From contig MCGO01000046.1 in the NCBI GenBank assembly GCA_002104985.1, positions 248,001 through 312,000 of the forward strand: a stretch of 64,000 nucleotides of DNA, written 5' to 3'. Source of the stretch: Rhizoclosmatium globosum. Lineage: Eukaryota; Chytridiomycota; Chytridiomycetes; Chytridiales; Chytriomycetaceae. Numbering within the stretch: position 1 is the stretch's first letter; the number at the start of each line of letters is the position of its first letter. Shown here in pieces: positions 24,999 through 35,632 of this stretch. Position numbers and translations under genes: made by a program. A model generated the notes under the pieces. That model was not told where the DNA came from, made no database searches, and was given only the letters and a program-made list of their open reading frames with translations.

Positions 24999-25964
24999 TC
25001 AAATCAAAAAGGCGTAAGCAAGAAGCATTCCTCCGAACAAGGGCACTGAAACAACTCCAGAAGAGGCATTCAAAGTAGTTTGCTTTGCTGCAGCGGTCGT
25101 AGCAGTGTTCAAAACAGCAGTAGCAGTGCTCACAACAGCAGTGGTTAAGGAAGGAGCAGTTGGCACTGGAGCAACAGCAGTAGTAGAAGTGGCAGCAGGA
25201 GCCGATTGAGTAGCAGTTGCTGGAAGCGGGTTTGGAATGTTGTTTGGAAGAGACAAATTGGAATAGCAGTCAATGGCAATCCAACCTTGGCGCATGAATT
25301 CGAACGAGCGGCGGCTCCGTCTTGGTAAAGGTTCAACCAGCTGGCTTGATCGTTTCCTGGCAAATTACAGTATGCGGAAAAAGATTCGGTAACTAAAGTT
25401 AAGGAAATTAGTCTTGTCAACATGGACAAGACAGTACATACAGAGACCAGTACAGATACAGGTATCAATGGACTTCGCGTCAGGGCCCTTTCCACAGTTA
25501 CTGAAGCGTTGTTGGAACGCCTCTTTGATGTAGGTACAGGCTGGAGTAAGTGGGCCGTTCTGGACTGCCCATGGGTTTGGAATGTCGCTGGGGAGAGCAA
25601 TCACAGTTGCTGAGACGACAGGCTTGTTGACAGCACTAAAAACAAATGGCTTAGAAACCCAGAGAGTTAGCGAAAACACAAGCCACATCACTCACAGGCA
25701 AGCGTTCATGCGGGCATCGACAGCAGCCAAGTAAGGAGTGGACCAGGTGTTTTTGTCGTTGTCTGGGAAGTTACAGTAGGCATTGACTGACTCAGGATCT
25801 GCAGACGATAATTGATTAATATGATCAACTTGGGGAGATCCTTCATTACCAAGTGATGTGCAGTTACAGTCCGTGGCAGCGTTGCTGTTTGGTGCCTTGC
25901 CACAGGCGGAGAACTCCTGCTGGAGGGCAGTGAGGGCGTAGTTACAGGCTTGGGAAACGGACAT
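24999..25964 (-). CDS. Cysteine-repeat protein with C-terminal anchor, two repeats
   Basis: The start at 25964 gives MSVSQACNYALTALQQEFSA, identical at the start of its two paralogues. Each repeat of about 85 residues follows the pattern ACxY...F..CGKGxDA...TCxC..LC, then an intron, then TES..AYC.LPGND...W...Y..G..AR..SC.KVGL. This copy has the N-terminal repeat and one further repeat. A Thr/Ala-rich stretch then ends in a hydrophobic tail (SVPLFGGMLLAYAFLI), as in GPI-anchored proteins. No N-terminal signal peptide is visible. One T is missing near 25257 (three T where the paralogue pattern needs four), which shifts the frame just after KVGLPLTAIP. Spacing of cysteines suggests disulphides in an extracellular location. 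I do not recognise the family; CFEM-like proteins are a loose analogy only. Confidence 0.75.
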
Positions 25965-26248
25965 TTGTTTGATATGGATTGAAGATGTTTAATGGGACAG
26001 GGAAAGACCCCGGGTTTTATGAAACGTGGTTGTGAGTCGAACATCAACCAGCCACAAGATCTCCGCTTAAGAGAGGTCAACAGCCTTCAACACCTCACAT
26101 TGAATCACACGAAATGAAATGAGCTATTCTTACCGTTGGTCATGATGTTCGTTGTGTCAGTTATCGTAACACCCTCAGGAGAATAAAATGTGGCGGTATT
26201 ACACATCAGCTGGCTGTCACATTGCAAAAGAATTCGCCATATTTTATA

Positions 26249-27439
26249 TTAAAACTGACGGTAATTAAATTCACGACGACCCATCATTATCCATTGCTCT
26301 GATGTCTTCTCCGTTTTCCAGGTTAAGCAGAACTTAAAGTCGTCCACATTCTCAACCGAAAGAGGCGTACTCCAAACAAGGTCAGATAATTTAAGGGAAT
26401 CAGATTTCAAGCGGGGAGAGTAAACTTCCTCAAGAGTAGTTTCAAAGAATTCCACAAATACTTCAACTTCAAACCGTCCTGTCTCTTTGCTGGGAAGACG
26501 AGAATACGATTTTAACGCCATTAAAATTCCAGGAACGTCTCCGTTAAGTGCATCAACCAAAGCATGGAAATCTTTAGAGAGTAGAATAACATTGTTTTCG
26601 TTTGATTCAAATCGTTCTCGAGCTCCAAAACAAGATGACTTTTCCAATAAATAGCATTTGTTGGGTTGGCAGAACATTTGAGAGAATATATTCTCATTTT
26701 CGATTCGTTGATGCAAAAACAATGGATTATTGATGTCAACACACGAAGTTTTTGGATGCTCGTAGAACTGAGTATCCAAAGCTGGTGGAGAATCCTCAAT
26801 GTCTAACCGACAATAGTCCTGGTGGTAAACTCTTTGATGCTGCGAATCTGATGAGGTTGCAAGAAGAGAGAAATTGAATGACTCAAGAATCAAAGATAGA
26901 ATGCATTGATGTTGGCGGTTGAAGCTTTCAATATATTTGAGGAGGGCATTCTCAAACCCATAAATATGATCTTTGGTTTCGAATACAAGATTGAGAGACA
27001 GCAGGTTGTTGTCGTCATAACGTATTGAAGTCTCTTTGTCAAGGGATAGATCATAGAAGGCAATATTTTCAGATGCTAGGTTATACATCATTTGTCGCAC
27101 ACCAACTGCTGTAACGGAGCCGCTTACGACCGAGGAACACGCCCAAAGTCTATTCATTGAACCGCTTGTGCTGAATTGATCATTTCGTATCCCTGAATTA
27201 ACATCGCAATGTGCTTCTTGCTTTTTCAATCCCAGCACCTCTTTTGTGTCTTCAAGCGCTTTTTTCGTCTGAACCGGCTCGTTTGAGTCCATCCCCAAAT
27301 CTTTGGTCACCTTCTTAGAAACCCTGACGAAGCTAACGCTCATCCAATCGTTAACCCGCTTACGCACAGATGTTGCAGCATATCTTGCTTCCAGAACGCT
27401 GGCTTCGACATCGGCGACAGCATCGTACGCACTCTTCAT
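26249..27439 (-). CDS. Unidentified 396-residue protein, faint HNH-like motif
   Basis: A single open frame of 396 codons on the minus strand, much longer than chance here. The N-terminal 60 residues are predicted helical (ADVEASVLEARYAATSVRKR). The centre has DKETSIRYDDNNLLSLNLVF and a 'YIESFNRQHQCILSL' stretch. Residues about 285-310 read NNVILLSKDFHALVDAL, which recalls the N-x-L-L-L..LH...D pattern of fungal HNH_2-like domains. The upstream Cys/His pair usual for HNH is not clear. No signal peptide or membrane segment is seen. It sits between two members of the cysteine-repeat family on the same strand. The function is unknown; HNH is a weak hint only. Confidence 0.6.
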   Translation of the reverse strand: MKSAYDAVADVEASVLEARYAATSVRKRVNDWMSVSFVRVSKKVTKDLGMDSNEPVQTKKALEDTKEVLGLKKQEAHCDVNSGIRNDQFSTSGSMNRLWACSSVVSGSVTAVGVRQMMYNLASENIAFYDLSLDKETSIRYDDNNLLSLNLVFETKDHIYGFENALLKYIESFNRQHQCILSLILESFNFSLLATSSDSQHQRVYHQDYCRLDIEDSPPALDTQFYEHPKTSCVDINNPLFLHQRIENENIFSQMFCQPNKCYLLEKSSCFGARERFESNENNVILLSKDFHALVDALNGDVPGILMALKSYSRLPSKETGRFEVEVFVEFFETTLEEVYSPRLKSDSLKLSDLVWSTPLSVENVDDFKFCLTWKTEKTSEQWIMMGRREFNYRQF

Positions 27440-27616
27440 TTCAAAGTTAAGATTTTTTGGAGCACGTTTCCCAAATTCCGTGTTTCACTAAAAAAAAAAG
27501 GAAGAAAAGGCGGTTGAATAAGATGACTTCTTTTAGTAATTCAATATGGACTTCAAAAAATGTAGGAGTAAGAATAATTAACTAAAGTACTAAATCAAAC
27601 CAGCACAAGCAAGAAC

Positions 27617-27673
27617 CTAAGCCCCAGAAAATCCAATGGAGTGAGCACCTTTGCAAGCAAGAGAAACGGACAT
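27617..27673 (-). pseudogene. Relic of a cysteine-repeat gene start
   Basis: On the minus strand, ATG at 27673 opens MSVSLACKGAHS and meets TAG at 27617-27619 after 18 codons. The paralogues start MSVSQACNYAL. Upstream lie the same promoter pieces as in the intact genes: TATATAAA (revcomp of 27707-27714), GATTAGCGGCA (revcomp of 27744-27754) and GTTCGAT (revcomp of 27766-27772). Nothing recognisable of the repeats follows. The simplest reading is a copy that kept its promoter and first codons and lost the rest. Confidence 0.55.
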
Positions 27674-27905
27674 GATTCTACGAGGCTTTTTTTTTTGAGT
27701 TGTAGGTTTATATAAGTCAAGTTTTTTAACGTTCGTTTGGAATTGCCGCTAATCAAAAAGGATGAATCGAACTTTGATGCGAAGACATCGGGCATTGATC
27801 TATCTCCGCCTTGCTTGATCGAATTGCGTCAGAATTTAATTTGAGAATTTGGTTGCAAGAACTCACACGAATCATTGTTAAATAAATCTACTTAACTTTT
27901 CAACA

Positions 27906-28073
27906 ATGTTCCAGTTCAAATTGGGAGAACCTGAGAAACCATTCGTTGTTAAAGGTCGTACGGAAAGGAGAGAACTTCAGAATTTGAATGCATATGACGA
28001 TGTATTTTCAAATCAGATGAGCTTGGATAAATGCAGGAAAATAATAATGCAAGGTATAGTCATAGTGACATGA
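27906..28073 (+). CDS. Small 55-codon ORF, origin unclear
   Basis: ATG at 27906 opens 55 codons beginning MFQFKLGEPEKPFVVKGRTE and ending at TGA 28071-28073, abutting the 3' end of the minus-strand cysteine-repeat gene. The middle, ELQNLNAYDDVFSNQMSLDKCRKII, vaguely recalls the N-terminal 'VF.....KC..I..' block of gamma-COP from memory. It could be a fragment of a duplicated first exon. The evidence for expression is nil, and the call is tentative. Confidence 0.25.
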   Translation: MFQFKLGEPEKPFVVKGRTERRELQNLNAYDDVFSNQMSLDKCRKIIMQGIVIVT

Positions 28074-28074
28074 A

Positions 28075-29375
28075 TCAAATCAAGGCGGCAACAGCAAGCG
28101 CCAAAGCTCCACCCAATCCAATTGAACCAGCTCCAGAACCAACCACGGTTGTTGGTTTCGATGGAGTACTAGTCTTGGCATCAGCTGCGGCGGAAGTAGT
28201 CTTGATTGGAGGAATTGGTGAAGGTGCAACAACACTGGTTGACGTTGAAGCAGAAGTGTCATTGAGTGGGTTTGGAATATTGTCTGGCAAGCTCAAAATA
28301 GGAATAGGAGTCAAAGCCAAGCCGACTTTGGCACAAGAGTCTGAACGAGCAGAAACGCCGCTTTGGTAATCACTGAACCACTTGGACTTGTCGTTTCCTG
28401 GGAGGTCACAGTATGCCAAAAGGGATTCAGTGACTAGAACATCATGGTTAATATAAAGCCGAGGTCTAAAACGCGATAACACTCACAAAGTCCTGTACAA
28501 ATACAAGTGTTCGCAGAAGCAGCATCAGCCCCCTTTCCACAATTCCGGAACCTTTGCCCAAACGCGTCAAGAACGTAGTTACACGCGGGAGTAAGAGGAG
28601 CAGGCGTTGGAGTATCTTTAATCGGGTTTGGGATATTATTTGGCAATGGAACAAGAGGAATCGGTTGCACAGACAAGCCGACGTTGACGCATGAGGTCGC
28701 ACGGGTAGACACACCGCTTTGATAATCATTGAACCAGCTGGATTTATCGTTTCCTGGAAGATCACAGTAAGCCAAGAGTGACTCTGTGTCTATGACAATG
28801 GTTAAAAAGGGGTTGTTAAATTAAAAAGGGAAAGGGAAAGTAGATGGACGTACATAGACCAGTGCAGATACACGTGTCGATAGCTTTAGTGTCTGGACCT
28901 TTTCCACAGTTACGGAATCGCTGACCAAAGCCTGTGAGGATGTAGTTACAGGCTGGTGTAAGCGGACCGGTCTGGACTGCCCATGGGTTTGGAATGTCGC
29001 TTGGCAAAGCGATTACAGTTGCTGGAACGACTGGTTTGTTGACAGCGCTGTCGTAATACAGTCAGCTTTTGCTTTTTTGATTGATGCAACGACGATTACT
29101 CACAGACAAGCATTCATACGAGCATCGACAGCGGCCGAATAAGATGTTGTCCAAGTGTTTCTGTCGTTTTCTGGGAAGTTACAGTATGCGTTGACTGACT
29201 CTGGGTCTGTTTGGGATGATGAGGATGAGCATAACCAATTTAAGGGTGTTTATAAGTTACCGAGTGAGGTACAGTTACAGTCTGTAGTGGCGTTGCTGTT
29301 TGGTGCCTTTCCACATGCTGAGAATTCTTGTTGGAGAGCCGTAAGGGCGTAGTTACAGGCTTGAGAAACTGACAT
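28075..29375 (-). CDS. Cysteine-repeat protein with C-terminal anchor, three repeats
   Basis: The start at 29375 gives MSVSQACNYALTALQQEFSA. The N-terminal repeat (DCNCTSLG, then YCNFPENDR-type exon) is followed by two full repeats: TPACNYILTGFGQRFRNC / TCICTGLC with AYCDLPGNDKSSWF, and TPACNYVLDAFGQRFRNC / TCICTGLC with AYCDLPGNDKSKWF. Each repeat is cut by an intron right after the GLC cysteine. A Ser/Thr tail precedes the hydrophobic end (GSIGLGGALALAVAALI); the stop is TGA (revcomp of 28075-28077). Repeats are separated by IPNP-rich linkers. As in the paralogues there is a conserved Met but no signal peptide. A cell-surface or wall role is inferred from cysteines plus a GPI-like tail. Confidence 0.78.
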
Positions 29376-29436
29376 TTTTCGGATAGAAGAGGTTTTTTTG
29401 GTTTGTTTGTTGATGGATAAAGACGAGTTGTGCACT

Positions 29437-29483
29437 CTGGTCTTTTTATGGATTTGCTGGACCTGCCGCTTCTGCCGCTAATC
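29437..29483 (-). promoter_or_regulatory. Promoter of the three-repeat cysteine gene (TATA + GCGGCA element)
   Basis: Read on the minus strand, GATTAGCGGCAGAAGCGGCA (revcomp within 29464-29483) is followed by TCCAGC and a TATA-like CCATAAAAAGACCAG (revcomp of 29437-29451), about 62 bp before the ATG. The same order and spacing occur before the four-repeat paralogue at 55651-55700, where the coding sequences are far away and on the other strand. Confidence 0.65.
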
Positions 29484-29760
29484 AAAAACCCCTATACAAA
29501 GTCCAATCATCAAATCGAACCCTGGATCTGAAAATCGGCCAGCCACATTAAATCCGGTTCAATGTAGAGATTGATTTCCGTGGCATGGACTGCCGCTACA
29601 GATGCTGTGAGGGTAATTACCAGTGAAGATTTCGTCCATGATACTGTCACTAAGTTCTTGTGGATTGATGAAACGCGGACGAGTCAATCTCTCCAACAGT
29701 CTGCACATGTCTCTTTATTTCCTTAATTCCGTTATTGAAAATAACACATCACACCTCATG
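29484..29760. other. Spacer between cysteine-repeat gene and LRR gene
   Basis: AT-rich sequence with no supportable frame. The part next to 29484 belongs to the upstream region of the cysteine gene, with TGTGGCTGG and GGGTTCGAT (minus strand, near 29498-29550). Both recur upstream of the paralogue near 55624-55657. The part next to 29760 is the 3' flank of the LRR gene. Confidence 0.45.
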
Positions 29761-31306
29761 TCATATCTGAACAACAGGCATATCAAAATCAAGCACAAGC
29801 CCTTGATTCCCTGTACAATCACATTCCTCCAAACTAACCAATTTCAAGAACTCGCGTGGAATACGACCTGATAACTGGTTATCGTACAAAAAGAGAGATT
29901 GTAGTTTGCGTAAGTTTCCGAGTTCAGGTGGGATTGGTCCAGTTAGTCTGTTATCTCGCAAGGAGAACCATGTCAGGTTTGTAAGTTGTCCGAGTTCACG
30001 TGGGATTGTTCCTGTTTGAAAATGTGTAAGAATATGTCTGATAGAGTGATTGTTATCTTTCTAGAGCTGCTCTTAGTCACTGTTTCTCGTTGAGAAACTC
30101 CATCCCTCGCAGACTTGCCGCACTCACGTTTTCATGAAAGATCATTCGCTGCCCTCACATTTTCTTCGTTTGTTCAAATCCTTCGTTTGCTGCACTCGCT
30201 CTCCCTTCCTAAGTCTCTCCAACTTCATTTTATCCCATTTCTCGATGTCAGTCAGTTTTCTGTCATTCACTTTCATGTGTTCGACATTCCTTTCGCTCAT
30301 TCCTCACTCGTAATAGTCCTAGTCATGGGTACTCACCCGTCAACTGATTAAAAGCCAAGCGAAAATCCCTGAGTTCTTTCAGCATTCCAAGTTCTTTGGG
30401 GATAGTACCCGTCAACTTGTTGTTGTTGAACGACAAGTGCGTGAGTTTCACCAAATCACCAATTTCCGGGGGGATAGAACCAGATAAGTTACAATGATGC
30501 AGTTGAATACGTTTGAGGTTACGCAGATGACCGATTTCAGGTGGGATGGGGCCTGAGAGAGCGTTACGAGAAAGGTCCAAGTCTTGGAGTGAAACAAGAG
30601 CACCGATTTCCTTTGGGATAGTCCCTTGGATGCCGGACAACTGCAGGGTTACGAGTCGATCGAGCAGGCGAATTGAAGGAGGGATTCTAAAGACGGCGTC
30701 TGAGTCCATGCCCCAACTGATGTCCGTTTTCTTTGACAGACAAGTGTTCGCAAACTTGGACTGCCACTTGTTTGGGGCCAGAAAGAAGATGCGTTCGAGT
30801 TCGAGCATTTCTGCTTCTTCGTTCGCATCGGTTGGCGCCGCGGACCGCCCGAACCTCGCAACGGACAGCGCGGCAAACAGCGGACCCTCGAGCACGCGCT
30901 TGAACCGGCGACTCGTGCGCGCCAGGGCAAAGACCGAGCGCGGATGCACATGGCCCAGGATCGACGCGAGGACGTCGTCGGGAACATCGCCCAGACAAAC
31001 TCGGAACACGTGGAACGGGTGCTGCAGCCGCCGAAGCTGCAGCGACAGAGATCGCGATTCGAACCCGATCTCGGACCGCCGCGACTCGATCAGCGACTTG
31101 ATTTCGGAGTGCTGCGACTCGAGGAGGGTGACGATTGTTTGGAGGACGAGACTGTGGTGGTGGAGGATGCGCTGGTTGGATTCGAGAAGGTGCACGATGT
31201 CTTGGTTGCTACTGTTGCTAGGAGTAGTACTTGTTGTAGTGGTAGGTGGTGGCAGAGAGGGTGGTGGTGGTGTCATTGTGTTCAATTGATGATTGTTACT
31301 CATCAC
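29761..31306 (-). CDS. LRR protein with N-terminal coiled coil and F-box-like segment
   Basis: The ATG at 31306 opens a Pro/Thr-rich leader, then a helical stretch (LLESNQRILHHHSLVLQTIV), then VPDDVLASILGHVHPRSVFAL...TSRRFK, an F-box-like motif (about residues 107-135). From about residue 200 there are plant-style LRRs of the form IPxEIGxLxxLxxLxLxxNxLSG. A 325-nt intron (30012-30336; GTGAGT...CAG) splits one repeat, and the last repeats end at TGA (revcomp of 29761-29763). There is no signal peptide or membrane segment, so this is likely a cytosolic adaptor rather than a receptor. Related architecture is encoded at 47700-48842, and an F-box LRR at 61154-62020. An SCF ligase substrate-adaptor role is inference. 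Confidence 0.75.
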
Positions 31307-31461
31307 AGATTGAGAAGGACATCACGCAATCGCTCATCGAATGCACGTGCCCAATCCTCTGAACTCCGTCCGCCTCCTTCTTTCTTACAGGTTCAAATCA
31401 GAGTATTATTCATTATGCAGTTGTTCTACATGTTAAATCCACTTAATTTATTTGTCTTGAA

Positions 31462-34400
31462 ATGGCTGTGCTGACATCCACATTCCGAGAGTCCTCGGCC
31501 TGGACAAGAAGCCTCACTCTTCACACTTCAAAAGGACCACGAGGCATTCTTGTATCATCAGTGAGTGTTCTCAATATCTTTCCGTAAGGCACTGAAAGCT
31601 TGAACTACCCATCCAACCATCCAATCAATCCAAAAGAACAAACTGGGCATTCTTTCGCAAGATGGTTCCATAAAGATTCATCCATTATTTGGGACAATCT
31701 TGGACGCAGCCATCCTCGATTCCTCAAAAGAACCTCTCCTAGTAGTTACTTGCACTCAGGGCTTTCTCTCCTTCCTCCGCCTCAGCTTGGATTCAGACTC
31801 CTTCTCTTCTCTGCAGGACACAGATGCCCATCCAAACAGATTTGAGTTGGTCCACCAGTTCCAAATAGCCCCTCCTGGCTTAAACTATACTTCTACCGGC
31901 CAAAAGATAGCAGTTGATCCTCTGTCTCGTGCGATGGCTGTATTTGCCCATCAAACTACTTTTGCGTTCTTTGTTTTGGATCCTACACTGCCGTCGTCGT
32001 CTACGTCTTCTTCTGCTTCTTCTTCTTCTTCTTCTTCCTCGGCAAAGGTTCCGTTCAGCCGGGAATATTGTATTACTGTGCGAGAAGAAGGATGGAGTTT
32101 TTGGGATGCCGTCTTTTTGTATCCGGATTCTGAGGCTGGGGCAGGGAGGTTGGATGTTGTTACCCTTGCTGTGGTCGTGTGCAAGTACGTGTATTTTATG
32201 AGATAAGAAGATTCATCTTGTGAGGCTGTGATGGGAATGAGTGAAGCTGTGATGATAAAGTGAAGGATGGGTGAAGGATGGCTCGCGAAGCTCGAGGCAT
32301 TAACATGTCCAGCTGAAAGTGCGATTTCTGCATCGTGAACTAACCCTCAAAAAACAGAAACGGAATCTTCTCCATCATAATCTACGAATACAAAAAACCA
32401 ACTCCACAACCCCCACTATTCAAAACCACACCACCAAACCACCTAACAAAATACGGCCCCTTCCCCCTCCCCTCCTCCCTCCTCCCAACAACAATCCACG
32501 CCCTCCCTACACACCCCCTCTCCTTCCTCCTCTTCACAGACACACTCGACATGCTCCACATAACCCACACCCCAACAACCCCCTCCACCCCGCAAACAAC
32601 CCTAACACACACATCCCAAACCTCCCTCATCGACCAAATCCCCCTCCCCCCCACATCCACATCCACATACCCACTCATAACATCCCTCGCCCAAACCCCA
32701 TCCGAAAACACATTCATCCTCGCAACAGACTCAGGCCACATCCTAACCCTCACACTCACCAACCCCGTACACCCGCCACACGTCACATACATCACACGCA
32801 GAAACCATACCTCCCATTTAACACACCTCGCAAACGACGTGTACATCCTCGTAGGCGACATGTGTCCCGGCGAACTCCTCTCCATATCGCTTTCAACGTA
32901 TACCGTAACGCGTGTCTGCAGGATCGAGAACGCGGCTCCCGTGCTTGATGTTGTTGTTTCGCGGGGGGTTGGGTATGTGACGAGTGGGGATGGTGCGTTT
33001 GGGCGGGTTTTGGCGGTTGGGCGCGGGGTTTGTGGGGAGGGGGTTGGGGAGGCGGAGGCGGGTGGGGAGGGTGGTGTTGTTGTTGGGGTTTGGGGGTGTG
33101 GAGAGGGGTTGGTTGGGGTTTCGTATTTGGGTGGGACGAGGGGGTGGTTGGTTAAGGAGGTGGGGGGTGTTGAGGAGGTTGAGTTTTTGGGAGGGGGTTT
33201 TGGGTGTGCTGTTTATATGGGGGCAGTTGGGGTTGATGGGGTTGTTGCGGTTTATGCTGGGGTTGTGGTTTTGTTTGGACGTGGTGGAGGGGAGGAACAG
33301 GGACGGTGGGTTCCAGATGATGGGGAGAGTATAACTTGTGCAGCTGGGGATGAGGATGGGGTTTTAGTAGTTAGTCTCGGTGCAAGAAAGGAGGTTGTTG
33401 TTTTGAGAGTTGGCGTGGATGTTGTTGTGGAAGTGTCGAGAACGAGTGTTGGTTTTGAGCCGAGTACTTTGGGTTTTGATGTTGTGAAGGGGCGGAAAGT
33501 TGTGTTTGTTGGAACATACGAGCCTGCGGTTTTGGTGTTGGAGGTGGATGATGTTGGATTGAGTTTCGGTGGTGTTTTGGAGTTGGGAGCTGATAATGGT
33601 GGATGGAGAATTCCCAATTCGAATTGCGTGATACGTTCTGGAGGCGAGGAGGTTCTTGCAATCGGTGGGTTCAGTTTGTCTTGTAATATGTGTCTTATTT
33701 TCTGCAGGTCTTCGCGATGGTACCGCTTTGTTTTATGTTTTGGCATACAATGTCATCACCTCAAGTTTTGGATTTCAGTTGCTGGATACCATAAAAGTGG
33801 GCCTCGAGCCCATTCGATTCATACCAACCAGAACACTGTCAGATTCACATGTTCTTGTACTTTCAGACAAAGTGTGGCGTGCTTCGTTGGTTGAGAATGG
33901 ATCAACATCAACCATAGTGCTCAACTCCGTTTGCATCGACAATGTACGTATCTTTTGGTCGTTTTTCAAGCAGATATTGATCTAACCCTGCTTCACTGCA
34001 CAGGTCACAAACGTAGCATTACTCACATCGTCAACAAATCCACCAACATACATCTTCTCAACCCCAACAACTCTCTCCTTTATCTCTCTCGACATAACCT
34101 CCTCCGTAACCCCAACAATCCGCCATTCCCACACTCTCTCAAAACCACCACGCCGAATCATCCATGACCACGCAACAAACACACTCATCGTAGCCTGCAA
34201 CAAACGCGAATCTGGATCCACTGAAATGACTGGCGAAATCAAACTTGTTGATCCAGAGACTGGCGTTCAATACCTCCGTGAAGTGCTTCCAAAAGGCGAG
34301 TCGTGCTACAGTATGACTGTGTGGAACATCAAAGACCAGAAACGGTATATCTGTATTGGGACGGCTGGATACCGTGAGGCGCCGGGGGTCAAGTCACAGG

Positions 34401-35632
34401 GTCGCGTTTTGGTGTATAGTTTAAAGGAAGTGGAAAACAAAAGTCCAGTGAGTGCTCTCAAAATTAAGATATGAGAATTTAATGCCTAAATATAGTATAA
34501 GCCGCCGTACAAGATCAAGAAGCTGGGTGAATACAAGTTGCCTGAACTTGTGTTTGCTGTGTGCTCGTTCATGAAGAGGTAAGCTGTCGTGCTTTTTATT
34601 TATGAAGCGATATAAATGTTGCATCCTAGTTATCTACTCGTTGCATCTGGAAACTGTCTATATCAGCTCAAGATTGAAGCAGAGAGTCGAGCGTGAGTAT
34701 TTGCAGGCAATCGCTAGATATGTAAATAACGTTTCCGACAGATTACATTGTGGTGCGAAAGTCGAACTCCGATACCCAATTCGATCACTCAGCGTCTCTG
34801 GCTCAAACATCTTTGTCGGAGGCGCAAACGACTCTGTATCGTTGTACTCGTTTGAACCGCGTACAAAACAGTTTACATTCTGTCGAAGGTAAACCACATC
34901 ATCTCCTCTACATGAAGTCCTTAACCCAAACACAGTGACGATCTGACTCGAACTCCTTCCGACTGCCTCTCCCTCTCAACCTCCAAAGTCCTCGTCGCTG
35001 ACAAATCTGGAGAACTATACTGTCTCACCAACCCGACTCCAAACACCGACCGCTCTCAACCACACATCCACTTCAAAACCTCTTTCTGCGTCAACCTCGG
35101 CGAAACCATCACGCGGTTACACGCCGGACAAATGGACACAGGCTTTGAAGTCGACGATTTAGGAATCTGTTCCATACAAGAAGACGAAGATATGGAGGAA
35201 CCTGATACAATTGATGACGGTGTGAAACGCGCCAAAGAGTTGAAGACTGTTTACGCGGTATCGATACTTGGAAGTGTGTTTTCAGTGAGAGGGTTGAAAG
35301 AGGAGTCGGTTGAACGGTGGAAGGCGTTGCAAGATGTGTTGAGCTCGTTTCCAGCCACACGGCCGCTTTTAGGTATTTTTCGAGTTCTTTTTTAATGTTC
35401 CGATTGCTGATTGTGTGGAATAGGAAACGATTATATGCGGTATCGGTCGACGGCAAGTCATGGGATGCAGAACGTTGTTGATGGGGATTTGATTCGGATG
35501 TATGAGTTGCTGTCGGAAGCTGAGAAGCAGAGGGTTGTTGATGAGTGGAGGTTTTCTGTTGGGTTAGATGATGAGGTGGAAGCGAAACGTTGGGTTGAAA
35601 CTGTTGTGAGGGGGTTGAGGACAATTGGATAG
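31462..35632 (+). CDS. CPSF160/DDB1/SF3B3-family beta-propeller protein
   Basis: The start at 31462 reads MAVLTSTFRESSAWTRS. After an intron (GTGAGT at 31561; acceptor AAAAG) it continues NKLGILSQDGSIKIHPLFG. The main middle exon runs to about 33663. The C-terminal third has the CPSF_A signature: GEIKLVDPETG, then Y..IGTAGYREAPGVKSQGRVLVY (34220-34430), then LRYPIRSLSVSGSNIFVGG and DSVSLYSFEP. The end, RSTASHGMQNVVDGDLIRMY, matches the family's 'VIDGDL' helix region. The stop is TAG at 35630-35632. It is probably the divergent paralogue group seen in plants and fungi rather than canonical SF3B3, because the C-terminal residues differ. Members are three-propeller scaffolds in splicing, 3'-end formation or Cul4 ligases. 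A poly-Ser tract is encoded near 32000-32040. The coding strand flips from C-rich to G-rich near 32,940. Confidence 0.8.

Noticed and set aside
26690..26800. CRN/Crinkler-type effector identity for the 26249-27439 protein
   Set aside because: No LFLAK-type leader or recognised C-terminal domain is visible; only a faint HNH-like line was kept as a hint.
29484..29560. Possible Pol III promoter or tRNA (GGCTGG ... GGGTTCGAT on the minus strand)
   Set aside because: No cloverleaf forms, and the same words recur before the cysteine-repeat paralogue with a TATA box, which fits a protein-gene promoter.
32319..32948. A 209-codon His/Pro/Asn-rich frame on the + strand
   Set aside because: It is a different frame of the C-rich part of the CPSF/DDB1-like exon, whose own frame continues into conserved blocks.
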